Notes: generated by a model from the letters alone, not told the origin. A stretch of 64,000 nt of DNA from Limosilactobacillus secaliphilus (GCF_001437055.1 NZ_JQBW01000010.1:62001-126000); one strand, 5' to 3'; positions 8,314-18,067 are shown, counted from the stretch's first letter. A program made the numbers and translations.

Positions 8314-9639
8314 TTACTGCTGCTTCTCGTGTTCCCGACGGTGGCGCAGACGAATCCCCTTGTTCTTGCGTTGCTTCTTGTGGCGCCGCTTGTGGGGTTT
8401 GCTAAAGCGATCCAGCGTCCGGTGCACCGTCTTCTGAATGCTGTCGGCACGGCGATGCTGCCCCTTTCGCAGTTCACGATTATTCTCATTGCGGACCGGT
8501 TCAGCGTCCTTATCCTTGCCACTTTTACCGTTCGTCAGCCGGTGAGCATGGATCGACATTGTTTCGAGCTTGTATTCCGTGTCAGCCAAAAGATGCTTCA
8601 AATCACGGAAGTCATGATCATCACCCAGGTTGATTACCACACCGGGTTCACCTTGTCGACCAGTCCGCCCCGTCCGGTGAATGTATTCATTAACCGACGT
8701 TGGCAACTCAAAGTTCACAACCGCTGGCAGCTTCGGAATGTCTAACCCTCGAGCCGCCACGTCAGTCGTCAAGAGCAGCTTAACCTGGTGCTTACGGAAC
8801 TGGCGCATCACCTTTTCCCGCTCAACCTGGCGCTGGCGGCCGCCTAGAGAAGCTGCACTGATCCCGTCATGCCGCAGACGGCTGGCAGTGTAGTGCAGGG
8901 TTTTAATACTGGAGAAGAAGACCAGCGCACGAAAGTTCTTGGTGTAACTCAACTGTTCCAAGACTTGGGCCTTTTGCGCCATCGTCCGTGCGTAAAGGCA
9001 GCCGTGCTGAACGGGGCCGCGGCTGTGATCCTGCTTACGAACGTCGCACTTAACCACATCCCGGCCAAAAATCACTTCGGCCTGGCCCAATTGTGACGAC
9101 ATTGTGGCAGAGAAGAAGGCCAGTTGTGTGTCCAGTGGCGTTTGCCGTTCAATGTCCTCAACGACCGCTTCCGTATCATCGGCCAGCAAGTCATCCGCTT
9201 CGTCGATCACCAGCGTCTTCAAATCATTCAGTTTGAGGTAACGGTTGTCTAACAGGTGCAGCACACGACCGGGCGTCCCCACCACGACATCGGGACGGGA
9301 CTTCCGCAGGCGCTCGCGTTGCCGGCGCAGGTTCGCACCACCAGTTAGGGACTGGACCTTTAATCCCAGCAAACCGGCCCATTCGCGCATGACCCGCGTG
9401 GTTTGCAGCGCTAGTTCTTGTGAGGGTTCCAAAACTAATACTTGAATGCCCGCACCAGCCGTGAGCCGGGGTAAAAGCGGCCAGGTAAAGGCCAGCGTCT
9501 TGCCTGATCCGGTCGGTGCAATGCCCATGACCGTTTTACCAGCAGCTAATGGTTCGGCCACCGCCGTTTGGATCGTCGTTGGTTGCTGATAACCCTTCTC
9601 TTTAAAATGTTTTTCAAATGCTTCAATCAAGCTAATCAT
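8314..9639 (-). CDS. DEAD-box RNA helicase (CshB-like)
   Basis: This ATP-dependent RNA helicase has 441 residues. Motifs in order are the Q motif (GYQQPTTIQ near residue 17), Walker A APTGSGKT near 40, TPGRVL near 121, DEAD within LVIDEADDLL near 142-151, SAT near 176, and HRTGRTGR near 325. The C-terminal about 60 residues are a basic tail rich in Arg, Lys and His, typical of cold-adaptation and ribosome-assembly helicases. The start codon overlaps a weak AAAGG site. It lies just upstream of tRNA-Arg on the same strand. Confidence 0.9.
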   Translation of the reverse strand: MISLIEAFEKHFKEKGYQQPTTIQTAVAEPLAAGKTVMGIAPTGSGKTLAFTWPLLPRLTAGAGIQVLVLEPSQELALQTTRVMREWAGLLGLKVQSLTGGANLRRQRERLRKSRPDVVVGTPGRVLHLLDNRYLKLNDLKTLVIDEADDLLADDTEAVVEDIERQTPLDTQLAFFSATMSSQLGQAEVIFGRDVVKCDVRKQDHSRGPVQHGCLYARTMAQKAQVLEQLSYTKNFRALVFFSSIKTLHYTASRLRHDGISAASLGGRQRQVEREKVMRQFRKHQVKLLLTTDVAARGLDIPKLPAVVNFELPTSVNEYIHRTGRTGRQGEPGVVINLGDDHDFRDLKHLLADTEYKLETMSIHAHRLTNGKSGKDKDAEPVRNENNRELRKGQHRRADSIQKTVHRTLDRFSKPHKRRHKKQRKNKGIRLRHRREHEKQQ

Positions 9640-9664
9640 CCTTTATTTTGTTATCGACTGTTTA

Positions 9665-10672
9665 TCAATTGTCAGCGGGAAAATGCAAGTGAGCCGACTG
9701 CCGAAGCTCAAACATCACAGTGTTGACTTTTTTGGCCAACTGCAGACGCTCTTGATATTGCCGCTGACGTTCCGGATCAGTTGGGTGTTCGAAACTGTCC
9801 GCGAAGCTCAGCATTTCATCCAACATTCCGTTGCCATACAGGTGATCAGGAATCAGCTCATGCTCATGTTTTTCAGCATCAAAGTAACTGATCTTGCGAG
9901 TATCAAAGGCGTTATCAAACACAACAGCGTCCTTTAACCCGTAAACTTCGGTCGGCAGGTAGGAATTGGCGGTTTTACCAACGTTCAGCGTGACCGTAAA
10001 GCCGTCGTACCTGAGAATGGCAACTCCTTTTCCATCAACCCCACTAGTAGTCATTGTTGGGAAATACTGGACCTGCTGAGGCGTGCCAAACAAATCAACG
10101 GCAACGTAGACTGCATACACACCGAGGTCCATCAGCGCGCCGCCCGCAAAGTCTGGGTTGAAGATATTGGGGGTCGGTGCTGACTCATCCAAAACCTTGT
10201 CATAACGGGATGAATACTTCATCGCCGTGATGGTCGCGCCCTGAATGGTCCCCATTGACTGAACTTTTTGCTTAGCCAGTTGGTACAGAGGTGTGTACAT
10301 GTGGCGCGCCGCTTCAAACAAGTGTGCCTGTGGGTGAGCTTGTAACAGTTGCAAAATGGCATCAAACTGGTGGGGATTAACGAAGGCCGGCTTCTCAACA
10401 ATCACCTGTTTATCATGTTCAATCGCCAATTTAGCCTGGGCAAAGTGACAGCTGTTGGGTGAAGCAATGTACACCACATCAAAATCGCCCTGGTCAAAAA
10501 AGGTTTCTAGATCATCATAAAAATACTTGGCCCCATATGGCTGACCGAATTCTTTTGCCCGTTCGATGTGCCGTGAGTAAACGCTGGTCAGTCGATAGTG
10601 ACCACTGGCATGTGCAGCCGCCAACATTTGTTTAGTAATCGTATGGCTACCGATAATCCCTAGTTTGAGCAT
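9665..10672 (-). CDS. Gfo/Idh/MocA-family oxidoreductase
   Basis: This NAD(P)-dependent sugar or polyol dehydrogenase of unknown substrate has 335 residues. An N-terminal Rossmann segment (LGIIGSHTITKQML) is followed by VYIASPNSCHFAQAKLAI near residues 69-86 and VIVEKPAFVNP near residues 94-104; the EKP motif is diagnostic of the family. DLGVYAVYVAVDLFG near residues 177-191 is the usual second-domain signature. AAAGGAGAG lies before the ATG. It precedes the helicase gene on the same strand with only 25 bp between. Confidence 0.9.
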   Translation of the reverse strand: MLKLGIIGSHTITKQMLAAAHASGHYRLTSVYSRHIERAKEFGQPYGAKYFYDDLETFFDQGDFDVVYIASPNSCHFAQAKLAIEHDKQVIVEKPAFVNPHQFDAILQLLQAHPQAHLFEAARHMYTPLYQLAKQKVQSMGTIQGATITAMKYSSRYDKVLDESAPTPNIFNPDFAGGALMDLGVYAVYVAVDLFGTPQQVQYFPTMTTSGVDGKGVAILRYDGFTVTLNVGKTANSYLPTEVYGLKDAVVFDNAFDTRKISYFDAEKHEHELIPDHLYGNGMLDEMLSFADSFEHPTDPERQRQYQERLQLAKKVNTVMFELRQSAHLHFPADN

Positions 10673-10827
10673 GCTTGACTCTCCTTTGCTTTATGTCTTA
10701 TTTTACCAATTATTGCAGCTTTTTAACAGAAATGAAATTTTAATAAGAGGATGAGCTGTGTATAATTAATTTAAACATATCACTATCAAACGATAAAAAG
10801 ATTACTAACTTATTGGGGGAGATTTAA

Positions 10828-11199
<372 letters not shown>

Positions 11200-11211
11200 A
11201 CAACTACGAGC

Positions 11212-11254
11212 AACGGCCCAGCGTTTGTGCAAGCAGACGCCGGGTCGTTCTTTT
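11212..11254 (+). terminator. Rho-independent terminator
   Basis: A hairpin pairs AACG-CCC-GCGT with ACGC-GGG-CGTT (11212-11249) and is followed by CTTTT. Confidence 0.75.
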
Positions 11255-11304
11255 CTGTCACTGTGTTAAAATGGATGCAATATTGTTTTTTGGAGATGAA
11301 GCAA

Positions 11305-11877
11305 ATGATCAAGCGACTGGCAGTTTTTTGCGGTGCCAAGCCCGGCAATGATCCTGATTTCATGAACATGGCCCAGTCATTTGGTGCCGATATGGTGAAA
11401 CGCGGTATCGACCTCGTTTATGGAGGCGGTCAATTTGGCCTCATGGGTGAGGTTGCAAACGCCGTGGCCGATAATGGCGGCAAAGTCTATGGGGTCATTA
11501 CCGACCAGCTTGATGAACGGGGGGCAACCTTAACGTCACTACACCGGCTGGAAGTCGTCCCTGACATGGATACGCGCAAGCGCCGGATGATGGAACTGGC
11601 TGACGGCATTGTCGCCTTCCCTGGCGGTTTGGGAACGCTGGAAGAAGTCAGTGAGGCCGCTTCCTGGATTACATTGGGCAACAACAAGAAACCAGTAGTG
11701 ATTTACAACTACAAAGGCTTTTATGATCCCCTGATCAACTTGCTCGATGAGATGCACAACCAAGGCTTCTTAGAGGAGCAATTCAAGGCCGCCGTTCACT
11801 TCAGCGACAATATCGATGATTTATTGCAGTTCATGAACAGCTATCACGCTCCTCATCACCGCGTTTATCATAATTAA
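11305..11877 (+). CDS. LOG-family protein (Rossmann-fold nucleotide-binding, putative phosphoribohydrolase)
   Basis: The family hydrolyses nucleoside 5'-monophosphates (cytokinin-activating LOG activity in plants; the bacterial role is unclear). The start is set at ATG 11305 because GGAG at 11292-11295 is nine bases upstream; the 190-residue product is then the family length. VYGGGQFGLMGEVA near residue 45 and FPGGLGTLEEV near residue 110 are the diagnostic motifs. The stop overlaps by a few bases with the stop of the convergent dehydrogenase. Confidence 0.9.
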   Translation: MIKRLAVFCGAKPGNDPDFMNMAQSFGADMVKRGIDLVYGGGQFGLMGEVANAVADNGGKVYGVITDQLDERGATLTSLHRLEVVPDMDTRKRRMMELADGIVAFPGGLGTLEEVSEAASWITLGNNKKPVVIYNYKGFYDPLINLLDEMHNQGFLEEQFKAAVHFSDNIDDLLQFMNSYHAPHHRVYHN

Positions 11878-12779
11878 TTACTTGCCTGCATGGCCGCTAA
11901 CTGTTGAGCAATCGCGTTAGCGGCCACTTTTAATTGTCCCGTTTCCAATTCATCTAATGGCAAGAGCAGGTAGTTGCCAACACCTTTGCGGCCGATCTGC
12001 ACTGGAAAGCTGATGTAGCCGCCAAACTGTGGTTGATTGACGGCTAACGGATAGGTATCGCCGCTATCAGCAAAAATGCTTTTGATTACTCTTAGCGTCC
12101 AGGCAACCAGCGCCGTCCAGTCACTGGTGAGACCCTTGATCGCAGTGAAGCCCTTCATCCGCGCCTCAATCGCTGCCTGCTGCTGGTCAATCGTCTTTCC
12201 CATTACGGGCCGGTCCAAGAGCTGACCGTTGACCCGCCAAGTGGACCACGGCATGACCAGATTACCGTCGTGCTGACCGTCAACGAAGCCGGTCACCGCA
12301 TTGTAAGACAGCCCCAGTTGATCGGCCATCGTCCGCCGTAAACGGGCCGTGTCGACAATTGTCCCGATACCAACTGTCTGCTTGGGCTGCAAGCGCCATT
12401 CCTGTTGAATGAAGGCGGTGCTGGCTTCGTTCGGGTTGGCTAAATTGAGAACCACGCCGGGAATGTCTGCGTCCGCCATCTGCTGTCCCAGATCATGGAT
12501 GGCCTGGGCGTTAAAAGCCAGTTCACCAAAGCGATCCGCCGCTATGAGATCCCGCTTTCCTAAGGCGACCACCACGATGTCTGCCCTGCTGACACTGGAC
12601 CAGTCCTGACTTGTGATCGCCGCATCCGGATAGGCATCGCCGAGATCCGTTGCCACGCCGACTGCCCGTTCGTCAGATTGATCGAGCAGGTCCAACTGGT
12701 CAACTGAATCGCTGGCCAACAACTGTGCTGCCAGGTTACTACCCACCTGGCCTAAGCCAATGATTGTAATTGCACGCAT
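11874..12779 (-). CDS. L-2-hydroxyisocaproate/L-lactate dehydrogenase family protein
   Basis: This NAD-dependent 2-hydroxyacid dehydrogenase has 301 residues from the ATG at 12779, which AAGGAG precedes at six bases. An upstream in-frame start would add eight residues but lacks a ribosome site. Motifs are GLGQVGSNLA (nucleotide binding), NLANPNEA (equivalent of the NPVD segment), TARLRR, and the catalytic histidine in GFVDGQHDGN. The departures from true L-lactate dehydrogenase motifs favour the hydroxyisocaproate-type branch that reduces branched-chain 2-oxoacids. Confidence 0.85.
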   Translation of the reverse strand: MRAITIIGLGQVGSNLAAQLLASDSVDQLDLLDQSDERAVGVATDLGDAYPDAAITSQDWSSVSRADIVVVALGKRDLIAADRFGELAFNAQAIHDLGQQMADADIPGVVLNLANPNEASTAFIQQEWRLQPKQTVGIGTIVDTARLRRTMADQLGLSYNAVTGFVDGQHDGNLVMPWSTWRVNGQLLDRPVMGKTIDQQQAAIEARMKGFTAIKGLTSDWTALVAWTLRVIKSIFADSGDTYPLAVNQPQFGGYISFPVQIGRKGVGNYLLLPLDELETGQLKVAANAIAQQLAAMQASN

Positions 12780-12803
12780 ATGAAACTCCTTAACCGTATT
12801 CAA

Positions 12804-12843
12804 AAAGCGTGACTGAATGCCCTACTGGCGTTGGTCACGCTTT
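12804..12843 (-). terminator. Rho-independent terminator of gshA
   Basis: A 10-bp perfect stem (AAAGCGTGAC / GTCACGCTTT) with a 20-nt loop lies directly after the gshA stop. Confidence 0.82.
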
Positions 12844-12854
12844 AATTAATTCAA

Positions 12855-14354
12855 TTAATCTTGAGCCAACTGGGGGAACATCCGCTGTAATTCACCCAGC
12901 GGTCCATGAGGCATTTCGATCTCCAGCGTTGGTTCGATGGCCTTTCGCTGATCCTTGTAGCTGAACCAAACCTGGTGATTCTGGTATTCCACTTCAACAC
13001 CAGAAACGATGGCTGCCTTAATCATATTTTGGATGGACTTGGAACAAACCTTGCCCATAACTTCCAGTGGTTGTCCGGACTGAACCTGGATGGAGAAACG
13101 GTCGTTGGCCAGTTTCAAACCAAAGGACATGAAGTTACCGGATTCGGTGTTGGCTACCATCTGCCCTGCGATGGTCAAAGATGGATCTTCAATCCGCCGT
13201 TGAACAAACTTCAAAGCCAGCCGGTACTGACGTGGTGCATCGTATTCATCACAGAACTTCTCCAGTTCATCCGTCAGCTTCGTGGCTGCTTCCTTGAGCC
13301 ATTCAGGTTGTTCCAACGGATCCTGCATAGCCACTTCCTGGTTCCGGGCAATGGCCTTCTGCAAGTCATCCTGGCTGTAAGTCTTGGAATCACTCAACAG
13401 CGAGTGGACCATCACCAGTTCAACAAAGTTCAGGGTATCTTCACTCATGCCCGTCGTTGCAAATGGGTCCAGGTCAAACATCCGCAGTGAAAGGTAGGTT
13501 GCGCCACCTTGATGAAGGTCGCCGGATTCGTTGTGCAAGCAAACCGGTCCTTGGAATTCTTGCATGTTCTGGTAGGTGCCATCATGCAGGAATTGATTCA
13601 AGCTCTGTTCGTATTGATCAAAGGAACCGTAGTTAACCTCTTCATTGGTCAGGTTGCCATAACCCAACGAACTGTTGCGCAGGCTGCGAATCTGGTGATC
13701 CAGTTTCGGTGCCAGCACATCCTGAGCCATCGGCGGTACTGGACTGGCCCCAAACAGGTAGGTGAAGAGCCACTGCCAGAGAACATAGTGTTGGCCCAGC
13801 TTGAAGTACAATTCGTTGCGGAAGTTGACTTCATCCTTGTATTCGTCCTTGCCAAAGCGGTCGTAAATCCATTCGATCAGTTGGTGGTCGACACTGTAGC
13901 CAACGTGGACACCGGCCATCAGAGCTGGAATCTCGCCATACTTGGCAGTGAGTCGGTGACTAAAGTCCTTGAAGTCTGGCCGTGTACAGTTGTCCTTCAA
14001 GAAATCCAAGTCGTGCAGATAAACGGCAGTCGGTGCTAATGACAGTGGCCAGAGCCGTTCCTCACTGCTCAGATGACTATCAACGATTTGCTGCAACACC
14101 GCCATTTGCCGCACCGCTGACTTGGCGCCCTTAACGATGATGCCATTGAATTCCATCGTGTTATCGGAGTAGCCGCTGGTCAAATATGGGTTCGTCGTGC
14201 GGTTGCCTAAGCCTTTCGGATAATCGTGCTGGCTAGCTCTACCGGTCGTTAATACCCGCAATGCTTGCATCCGTAAACCGAATGAGCTATTGAATAAACG
14301 TTGGCTCATTGCTGGATCCTGCTTTAAAGCTGTCCGGAGCTCTTGCTTGTCCAT
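12855..14354 (-). CDS. gshA: Glutamate-cysteine ligase (gamma-glutamylcysteine synthetase)
   Basis: This enzyme joins glutamate to cysteine to form gamma-glutamylcysteine, a thiol protectant and glutathione precursor. The 499-residue protein is the stand-alone ligase without the ATP-grasp extension of the bifunctional GshF. It resembles the lactobacillar GshA family: WPLSLAPTAVYLHD near residues 102-115, GVHVGYSVDHQLI near 147-159, and RSLRNSSLGYGNLTNEEVN near 228-246, the typical S/N-rich ligase segment. No glutathione synthetase gene is adjacent, so the final product may be gamma-glutamylcysteine. Confidence 0.88.
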   Translation of the reverse strand: MDKQELRTALKQDPAMSQRLFNSSFGLRMQALRVLTTGRASQHDYPKGLGNRTTNPYLTSGYSDNTMEFNGIIVKGAKSAVRQMAVLQQIVDSHLSSEERLWPLSLAPTAVYLHDLDFLKDNCTRPDFKDFSHRLTAKYGEIPALMAGVHVGYSVDHQLIEWIYDRFGKDEYKDEVNFRNELYFKLGQHYVLWQWLFTYLFGASPVPPMAQDVLAPKLDHQIRSLRNSSLGYGNLTNEEVNYGSFDQYEQSLNQFLHDGTYQNMQEFQGPVCLHNESGDLHQGGATYLSLRMFDLDPFATTGMSEDTLNFVELVMVHSLLSDSKTYSQDDLQKAIARNQEVAMQDPLEQPEWLKEAATKLTDELEKFCDEYDAPRQYRLALKFVQRRIEDPSLTIAGQMVANTESGNFMSFGLKLANDRFSIQVQSGQPLEVMGKVCSKSIQNMIKAAIVSGVEVEYQNHQVWFSYKDQRKAIEPTLEIEMPHGPLGELQRMFPQLAQD

Positions 14355-14445
14355 TTTTTCACCTTCATCTCACGTATTTCTTTTATCTTTCTTAATATCT
14401 TAACGAAATCATTATATTCGTCTGCGAAAAATCGTCAATCCCTGC

Positions 14446-15276
14446 TTACCACAGGAAGTCCGCGATCCAGTTGTCCACCTGCTTGCTCTTGTGCAGGCCG
14501 GAATGCGTGGCCTTGCTGCTCTTCCAGCACTTGTTAACGACCTTGGTCTTTTGGTGACGCAACAAATAGTTAACCGACAAGGAAGAAGCATTGGTCACTA
14601 GTGTGTCGGAATTGCTGCCGTCACCGATGTTGCCATAGATGTTCAAGACCTTCACCGACCGTGGAAAGGTGCTGCTCAACTGCATCAGCCGTTCATAACT
14701 CGGGTAATACTGGTTAGCCGGGTACTTGATCGACGGATTGTAGTGGTTCTTAGCACTCACTTTGTTCTTGTTCGGCTGGTCGTTCAATGACAGGACACCG
14801 TCAAATGGCCCCGCCAAAATCACAAATTTCTTGACCGTCGGAATCCGGGATGGCTGGTAGGCCAACGCCTGGTAAACGGCCACGTTGCCGGCAGAATGTG
14901 CGACCAGATTGACTTGGTCGACACCTGACTTGGTCTTGAGATAATTCAGAGCTTTGATCAGCCAATGTGCGTTCTTCGTTGTCGGCGCCGAATTATTCAG
15001 GAAGTTAACCTGGACAAGCGGGTGTGCAACCTTTTGCATGTGGCCATGAACAATCAACCGGCCCGAGGAGGTCACGTTGATCGTCATCACCTTCTTGGTA
15101 CCAGGATTGCGACGGCTCAGGTCCCGAATCATGGTGTCAGTCGATCCATGGGTCCCTTGCAGGCCATGCACAAAAACGGTCGTCGCCCCGGGATCACTGT
15201 TGGCCCGAGCCGAAATACCGGTCACAGTCAAAATTGCTAAACACAAACTGGCTACGAACAGCGCAAGTTTCTTCAT
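14446..15276 (-). CDS. Secreted alpha/beta hydrolase, DUF915 family
   Basis: The protein has a clear signal peptide (MKKLALFVASLCLAILTVTG, cleavage likely after ARA) and a hydrolase domain with FVHGLQG (oxyanion loop) and the nucleophile elbow VAHSAGN near residue 128. DUF915 hydrolases are exported by lactobacilli; their substrate is unknown. The start is uncertain. ATG 15276 gives the signal peptide directly; ATG 15285, in frame, adds three residues. The AAAAGGA site is rather far from the first and too close to the second. Confidence 0.85.
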   Translation of the reverse strand: MKKLALFVASLCLAILTVTGISARANSDPGATTVFVHGLQGTHGSTDTMIRDLSRRNPGTKKVMTINVTSSGRLIVHGHMQKVAHPLVQVNFLNNSAPTTKNAHWLIKALNYLKTKSGVDQVNLVAHSAGNVAVYQALAYQPSRIPTVKKFVILAGPFDGVLSLNDQPNKNKVSAKNHYNPSIKYPANQYYPSYERLMQLSSTFPRSVKVLNIYGNIGDGSNSDTLVTNASSLSVNYLLRHQKTKVVNKCWKSSKATHSGLHKSKQVDNWIADFLW

Positions 15277-15460
15277 ATGAATCATTAATCCTTTTCTAAA
15301 ATAATTACAAATTAACCATAACACAAACCACCGTCTAAAGAGCGATGTTTTTTAATGCGTTTTCAAGGACTTTTACCTATTTATGCAGGCAAATATGAAA
15401 CGCCGGTCGACCCTGTGAGTTACTCGTCAACTCAGATCGGTTAAGCGGATAGCGGTTTGC

Positions 15461-15853
15461 CTATACAGAACGATAGTGGGCATTCAGCAGCCATTGCACA
15501 TCCTGATCGCTGGCCTGGCCGTCTTCAAACCGGCGGGCACAGTAACGCAGGCGTCGAGTCGACTCCCACTGGTCACCAACCAAGCTTTGTTCACACCTGG
15601 CATGGGCATCCGGACCAAAACCTTTCCCTGCCTTCACCCGGTCTAAGCGCCAACTCGGCCAGGTCACCAAACGAGCCGCTGGGGTGCGTTCGTGCCAGCG
15701 TGCTTCGTATGACCAACCAGCTGCTTGCCAGCGGTATTTGGCCTGCCAGTAGCCGCCAGCCTTCTTCGCCATGGTAAAGCTGGCACATTTGGGGATCGGC
15801 CACGGAGCGTGAGTACGCAAATACTGGTCTTGACCCTTTACTGGCTGCTCCAT
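15461..15853 (-). CDS. Hypothetical protein, Trp/Arg-rich
   Basis: I do not recognise this 130-residue protein. It has a strong AAGGAGGG ribosome binding site before the ATG at 15853, so it is probably translated. It is unusually rich in tryptophan (about 9) and arginine, with no signal peptide or membrane segment. It is divergent from the asparaginase gene, with about 70 bp between them. No terminator follows. It could be a nucleic-acid-associated or stress protein, but nothing in the sequence shows this. Confidence 0.6.
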   Translation of the reverse strand: MEQPVKGQDQYLRTHAPWPIPKCASFTMAKKAGGYWQAKYRWQAAGWSYEARWHERTPAARLVTWPSWRLDRVKAGKGFGPDAHARCEQSLVGDQWESTRRLRYCARRFEDGQASDQDVQWLLNAHYRSV

Positions 15854-15922
15854 ATGATCCCTCCTTGTTTTTCGGCATGAGCAAAATTAGAATATAATTA
15901 ATCTGTAAAGGTGGTGGAAGTG

Positions 15923-16915
15923 ATGGCGGAAAAAAGTCTGCTGATGTTGTCAACTGGGGGCACGATTGCCTCAGTCAATACCAAGGAGGGCCTGGCCCCT
16001 GGTGAAAGCGGCCAAGACCTCTTGTCACTCGTTGGCAATATCCCTTATCAAATCACCGTTAAGGACATCTTAAATCTGGATTCTTCAAATATCCAACCAG
16101 AAGAATGGCAACTGATCGCTAAAAAGGTTTACCAGTACCGCAACGATTACGACGGCATCGTCATCTCCCACGGGACCGATACGATGGCCTATACGGCTTC
16201 AATGCTGACCTTCATGCTTCAGCACATCAACCTGCCCGTTGTGCTTACCGGGAGTCAAATGCCCATCACTCAACCATTAAGTGACGCCCCTGACAACTTG
16301 AAAGCTGCCTTCGCTGCCGCTGCCCAATGTGCGCCAGGAATCTATGTCGCTTTTGATCGTAAAATCATCCGCGGTTGCCGCAGCGTCAAAGTGCGGACGA
16401 CCGCCTTCAACGCCTTTGAGAGTGTCAATGTTCCACCAGTTGCCGAGATCACTTCTGACGGTCTGGTCATGAATGAGCAACCCAAACCTGTTGACGGTGA
16501 CTGCATTTTGAACACTAAAATCGATACCAACGTCGCCTTGATCAAGCTTTTTCCTGGCTTTGATCCGCACATCATTCAAGCGATGGCCGACAACGGTACT
16601 CGTGGCATCGTGATCGAAGCCTACGGAATTGGGGGCATGACCTATATCCGGCGTAACGTTGCCGCAGCGATCGCCAATCTCAGCCGTGCCGGAATCCCCG
16701 TCATCGCTTCCAGTCAGGTCTTATACGAGAAGAGCGACTTCACCCGTTACGAAGTGGGTCGCCAAGCCCTCCTCGCTGGTGCCATTTCCGCACGTGATAT
16801 GACCAGCGAAAGTGCCATCACCAAATTAATGTGGGCTCTGGGCCAAGGCATGAATGTCGAACAGGTCAAACAATTCTTTCAGACCGATGTCGCCGGCGAA
16901 ATCAGTTTAAAATAA
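15923..16915 (+). CDS. Asparaginase (type I, cytosolic)
   Basis: This enzyme hydrolyses L-asparagine to aspartate and ammonia. The 330-residue protein has both active-site signatures: LLMLSTGGTIASV near residues 5-17 (first catalytic Thr in TGGTI) and VISHGTDTMAYTASML near residues 80-95 (second Thr and Asp in HGTDT). No signal peptide is present, which fits the cytosolic type. The ATG at 15923 is preferred to an upstream in-frame GTG because AAAGGTGG is at the right distance. Confidence 0.92.
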   Translation: MAEKSLLMLSTGGTIASVNTKEGLAPGESGQDLLSLVGNIPYQITVKDILNLDSSNIQPEEWQLIAKKVYQYRNDYDGIVISHGTDTMAYTASMLTFMLQHINLPVVLTGSQMPITQPLSDAPDNLKAAFAAAAQCAPGIYVAFDRKIIRGCRSVKVRTTAFNAFESVNVPPVAEITSDGLVMNEQPKPVDGDCILNTKIDTNVALIKLFPGFDPHIIQAMADNGTRGIVIEAYGIGGMTYIRRNVAAAIANLSRAGIPVIASSQVLYEKSDFTRYEVGRQALLAGAISARDMTSESAITKLMWALGQGMNVEQVKQFFQTDVAGEISLK

Positions 16916-16925
16916 GCTATAAGAA

Positions 16926-16959
16926 AAAGGATCAGCGCTTTGTTTCCGCTGGTCCTTTT
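16926..16959 (+). terminator. Rho-independent terminator of the asparaginase gene
   Basis: AAAGGATCAGCG pairs with CGCTGGTCCTTT (one G-U pair), ending in TTTT. Confidence 0.85.
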
Positions 16960-17022
16960 GCGTTTAACTGCCAACCACTGCCTGAGTGCACGAACAGTGG
17001 TTGACCGCAAAATAATTCATTT

Positions 17023-17057
17023 AGGCCGCAAGCAGGATCGTACAAGCTTTGCGGCCT
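17023..17057. terminator. Terminator-like hairpin between asparaginase and homoserine dehydrogenase genes
   Basis: AGGCCGCA at 17023 pairs with TGCGGCCT at 17050. It is followed by GTTTTTG on the plus strand and lies directly after the hom stop on the minus strand, so it may act both ways. Confidence 0.7.
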
Positions 17058-17064
17058 GTTTTTG

Positions 17065-17988
17065 TCATTTTTGTGAGTCTGAAAGCCAGAGCAGGTCTTG
17101 CCAAATGCTATTGGCAGTTGCATCGCCACCGGCTCCTGGCCCCATCAGGCTCAACTTTCCTAAATGTTCGGTAGTCAACTGAATCCAGTTGGTGACCCCA
17201 TCAACGTGGGCTGGCAAATGACTAGCTGGCAATTGGTCCAGGGTAACCCGAATCTTCAGCTTTCCCTGAGCAATGGCGATGTGGCCTACCTGTTTGAGGA
17301 CTTGATTGTGTTCGGCCGCTTGTCCAATATCCAGGTCGTCAGTGATCTCCGTGCGAGCCACCTTTTCCACCGGGTAAAACCGATGAAAGGCTAAGTTAGC
17401 TAGAATCACTAGTTTGTTGGCGGCGTCCCAACCCGTTAGATCTAAATCACTGCCCCGCTCGGCGTACCCTTTCTGCTGGGCCTCTGAAAGTGCCTGCTGA
17501 AGCGATAAACCTCCCTGCTGCATCGCCGTTAAGACGTAATTGCTGGTTCCATTTAAGATGCCATCAATTGCCAACACCCGATCACGGCGGACCAAATCAC
17601 GCAGGGTATGAATGATGGGGATACCTCCACCCACACTGGCTTCAAAGCACAAATGGCAATGGTAGGTCTGGGCAAGTCGTTGTAATTGCGGCAATTGCCG
17701 GGCCAGCAAGGCTTTGTTGGCCGTCACGACATTCTTGCCCCGCTGCAAACAAGCACTTATGTATTCGGCCGCCGGGTGCAGGCCACCCATCACCTCAACC
17801 ACGGTCTCAACGTCTGGGTTCTCAATGATCAACTGGGGATCGGTTACTAAGTCGACCTGCTTAAATTGACGATAGTGGTCTGGATGACGGACCAAGACGT
17901 GCCCGAGACTAAAGGACTTCCGCTGCCGTTGCGCCTGGTGCCAAACTGCTTGTCCAACAGTGCCAAAACCTAACATTGCCCATTTCAT
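17065..17988 (-). CDS. hom: Homoserine dehydrogenase (short form)
   Basis: This enzyme reduces aspartate semialdehyde to homoserine for threonine and methionine synthesis. The N-terminal Rossmann motif is GFGTVGQAV, followed by VVEVMGGLHPA near residues 64-74, NVVTANKALLA near 86-96, ASVGGGIPII near 117-126, DGILNGTSNYVL near 142-153, and GYAERGSDLDLTGWDAANKL near 172-191 (catalytic Asp and Lys). At 307 residues it lacks the C-terminal ACT regulatory domain of the usual 430-residue enzyme. Threonine feedback through that domain is therefore not expected. Confidence 0.9.
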   Translation of the reverse strand: MKWAMLGFGTVGQAVWHQAQRQRKSFSLGHVLVRHPDHYRQFKQVDLVTDPQLIIENPDVETVVEVMGGLHPAAEYISACLQRGKNVVTANKALLARQLPQLQRLAQTYHCHLCFEASVGGGIPIIHTLRDLVRRDRVLAIDGILNGTSNYVLTAMQQGGLSLQQALSEAQQKGYAERGSDLDLTGWDAANKLVILANLAFHRFYPVEKVARTEITDDLDIGQAAEHNQVLKQVGHIAIAQGKLKIRVTLDQLPASHLPAHVDGVTNWIQLTTEHLGKLSLMGPGAGGDATANSIWQDLLWLSDSQK

Positions 17989-18006
17989 AAGATCTATCTC
18001 CCCTTA

Positions 18007-18067
18007 AAAAACAAAAAAGATAGTCGATACTTTCTTCAAAGACCTAACGAAAGTATCAGCTATCTTT
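18007..18067 (-). terminator. Long rho-independent terminator of ppsA
   Basis: Nested perfect stems AAAGATAG/CTATCTTT and ATACTTTC/GAAAGTAT are followed on the minus strand by TTTTTTGTTTTTT. It lies between the ppsA stop and the hom start. Confidence 0.88.

Noticed and set aside
12906-14039. Two long plus-strand frames opposite gshA
   Set aside because: They lie fully antisense to a well recognised gene, lack ribosome sites and show no family motifs.
18007-18067. A T-box or other riboswitch upstream of homoserine dehydrogenase
   Set aside because: Only one long stem with a T-run is present; no specifier loop or T-box sequence is seen, and it fits a terminator for ppsA.
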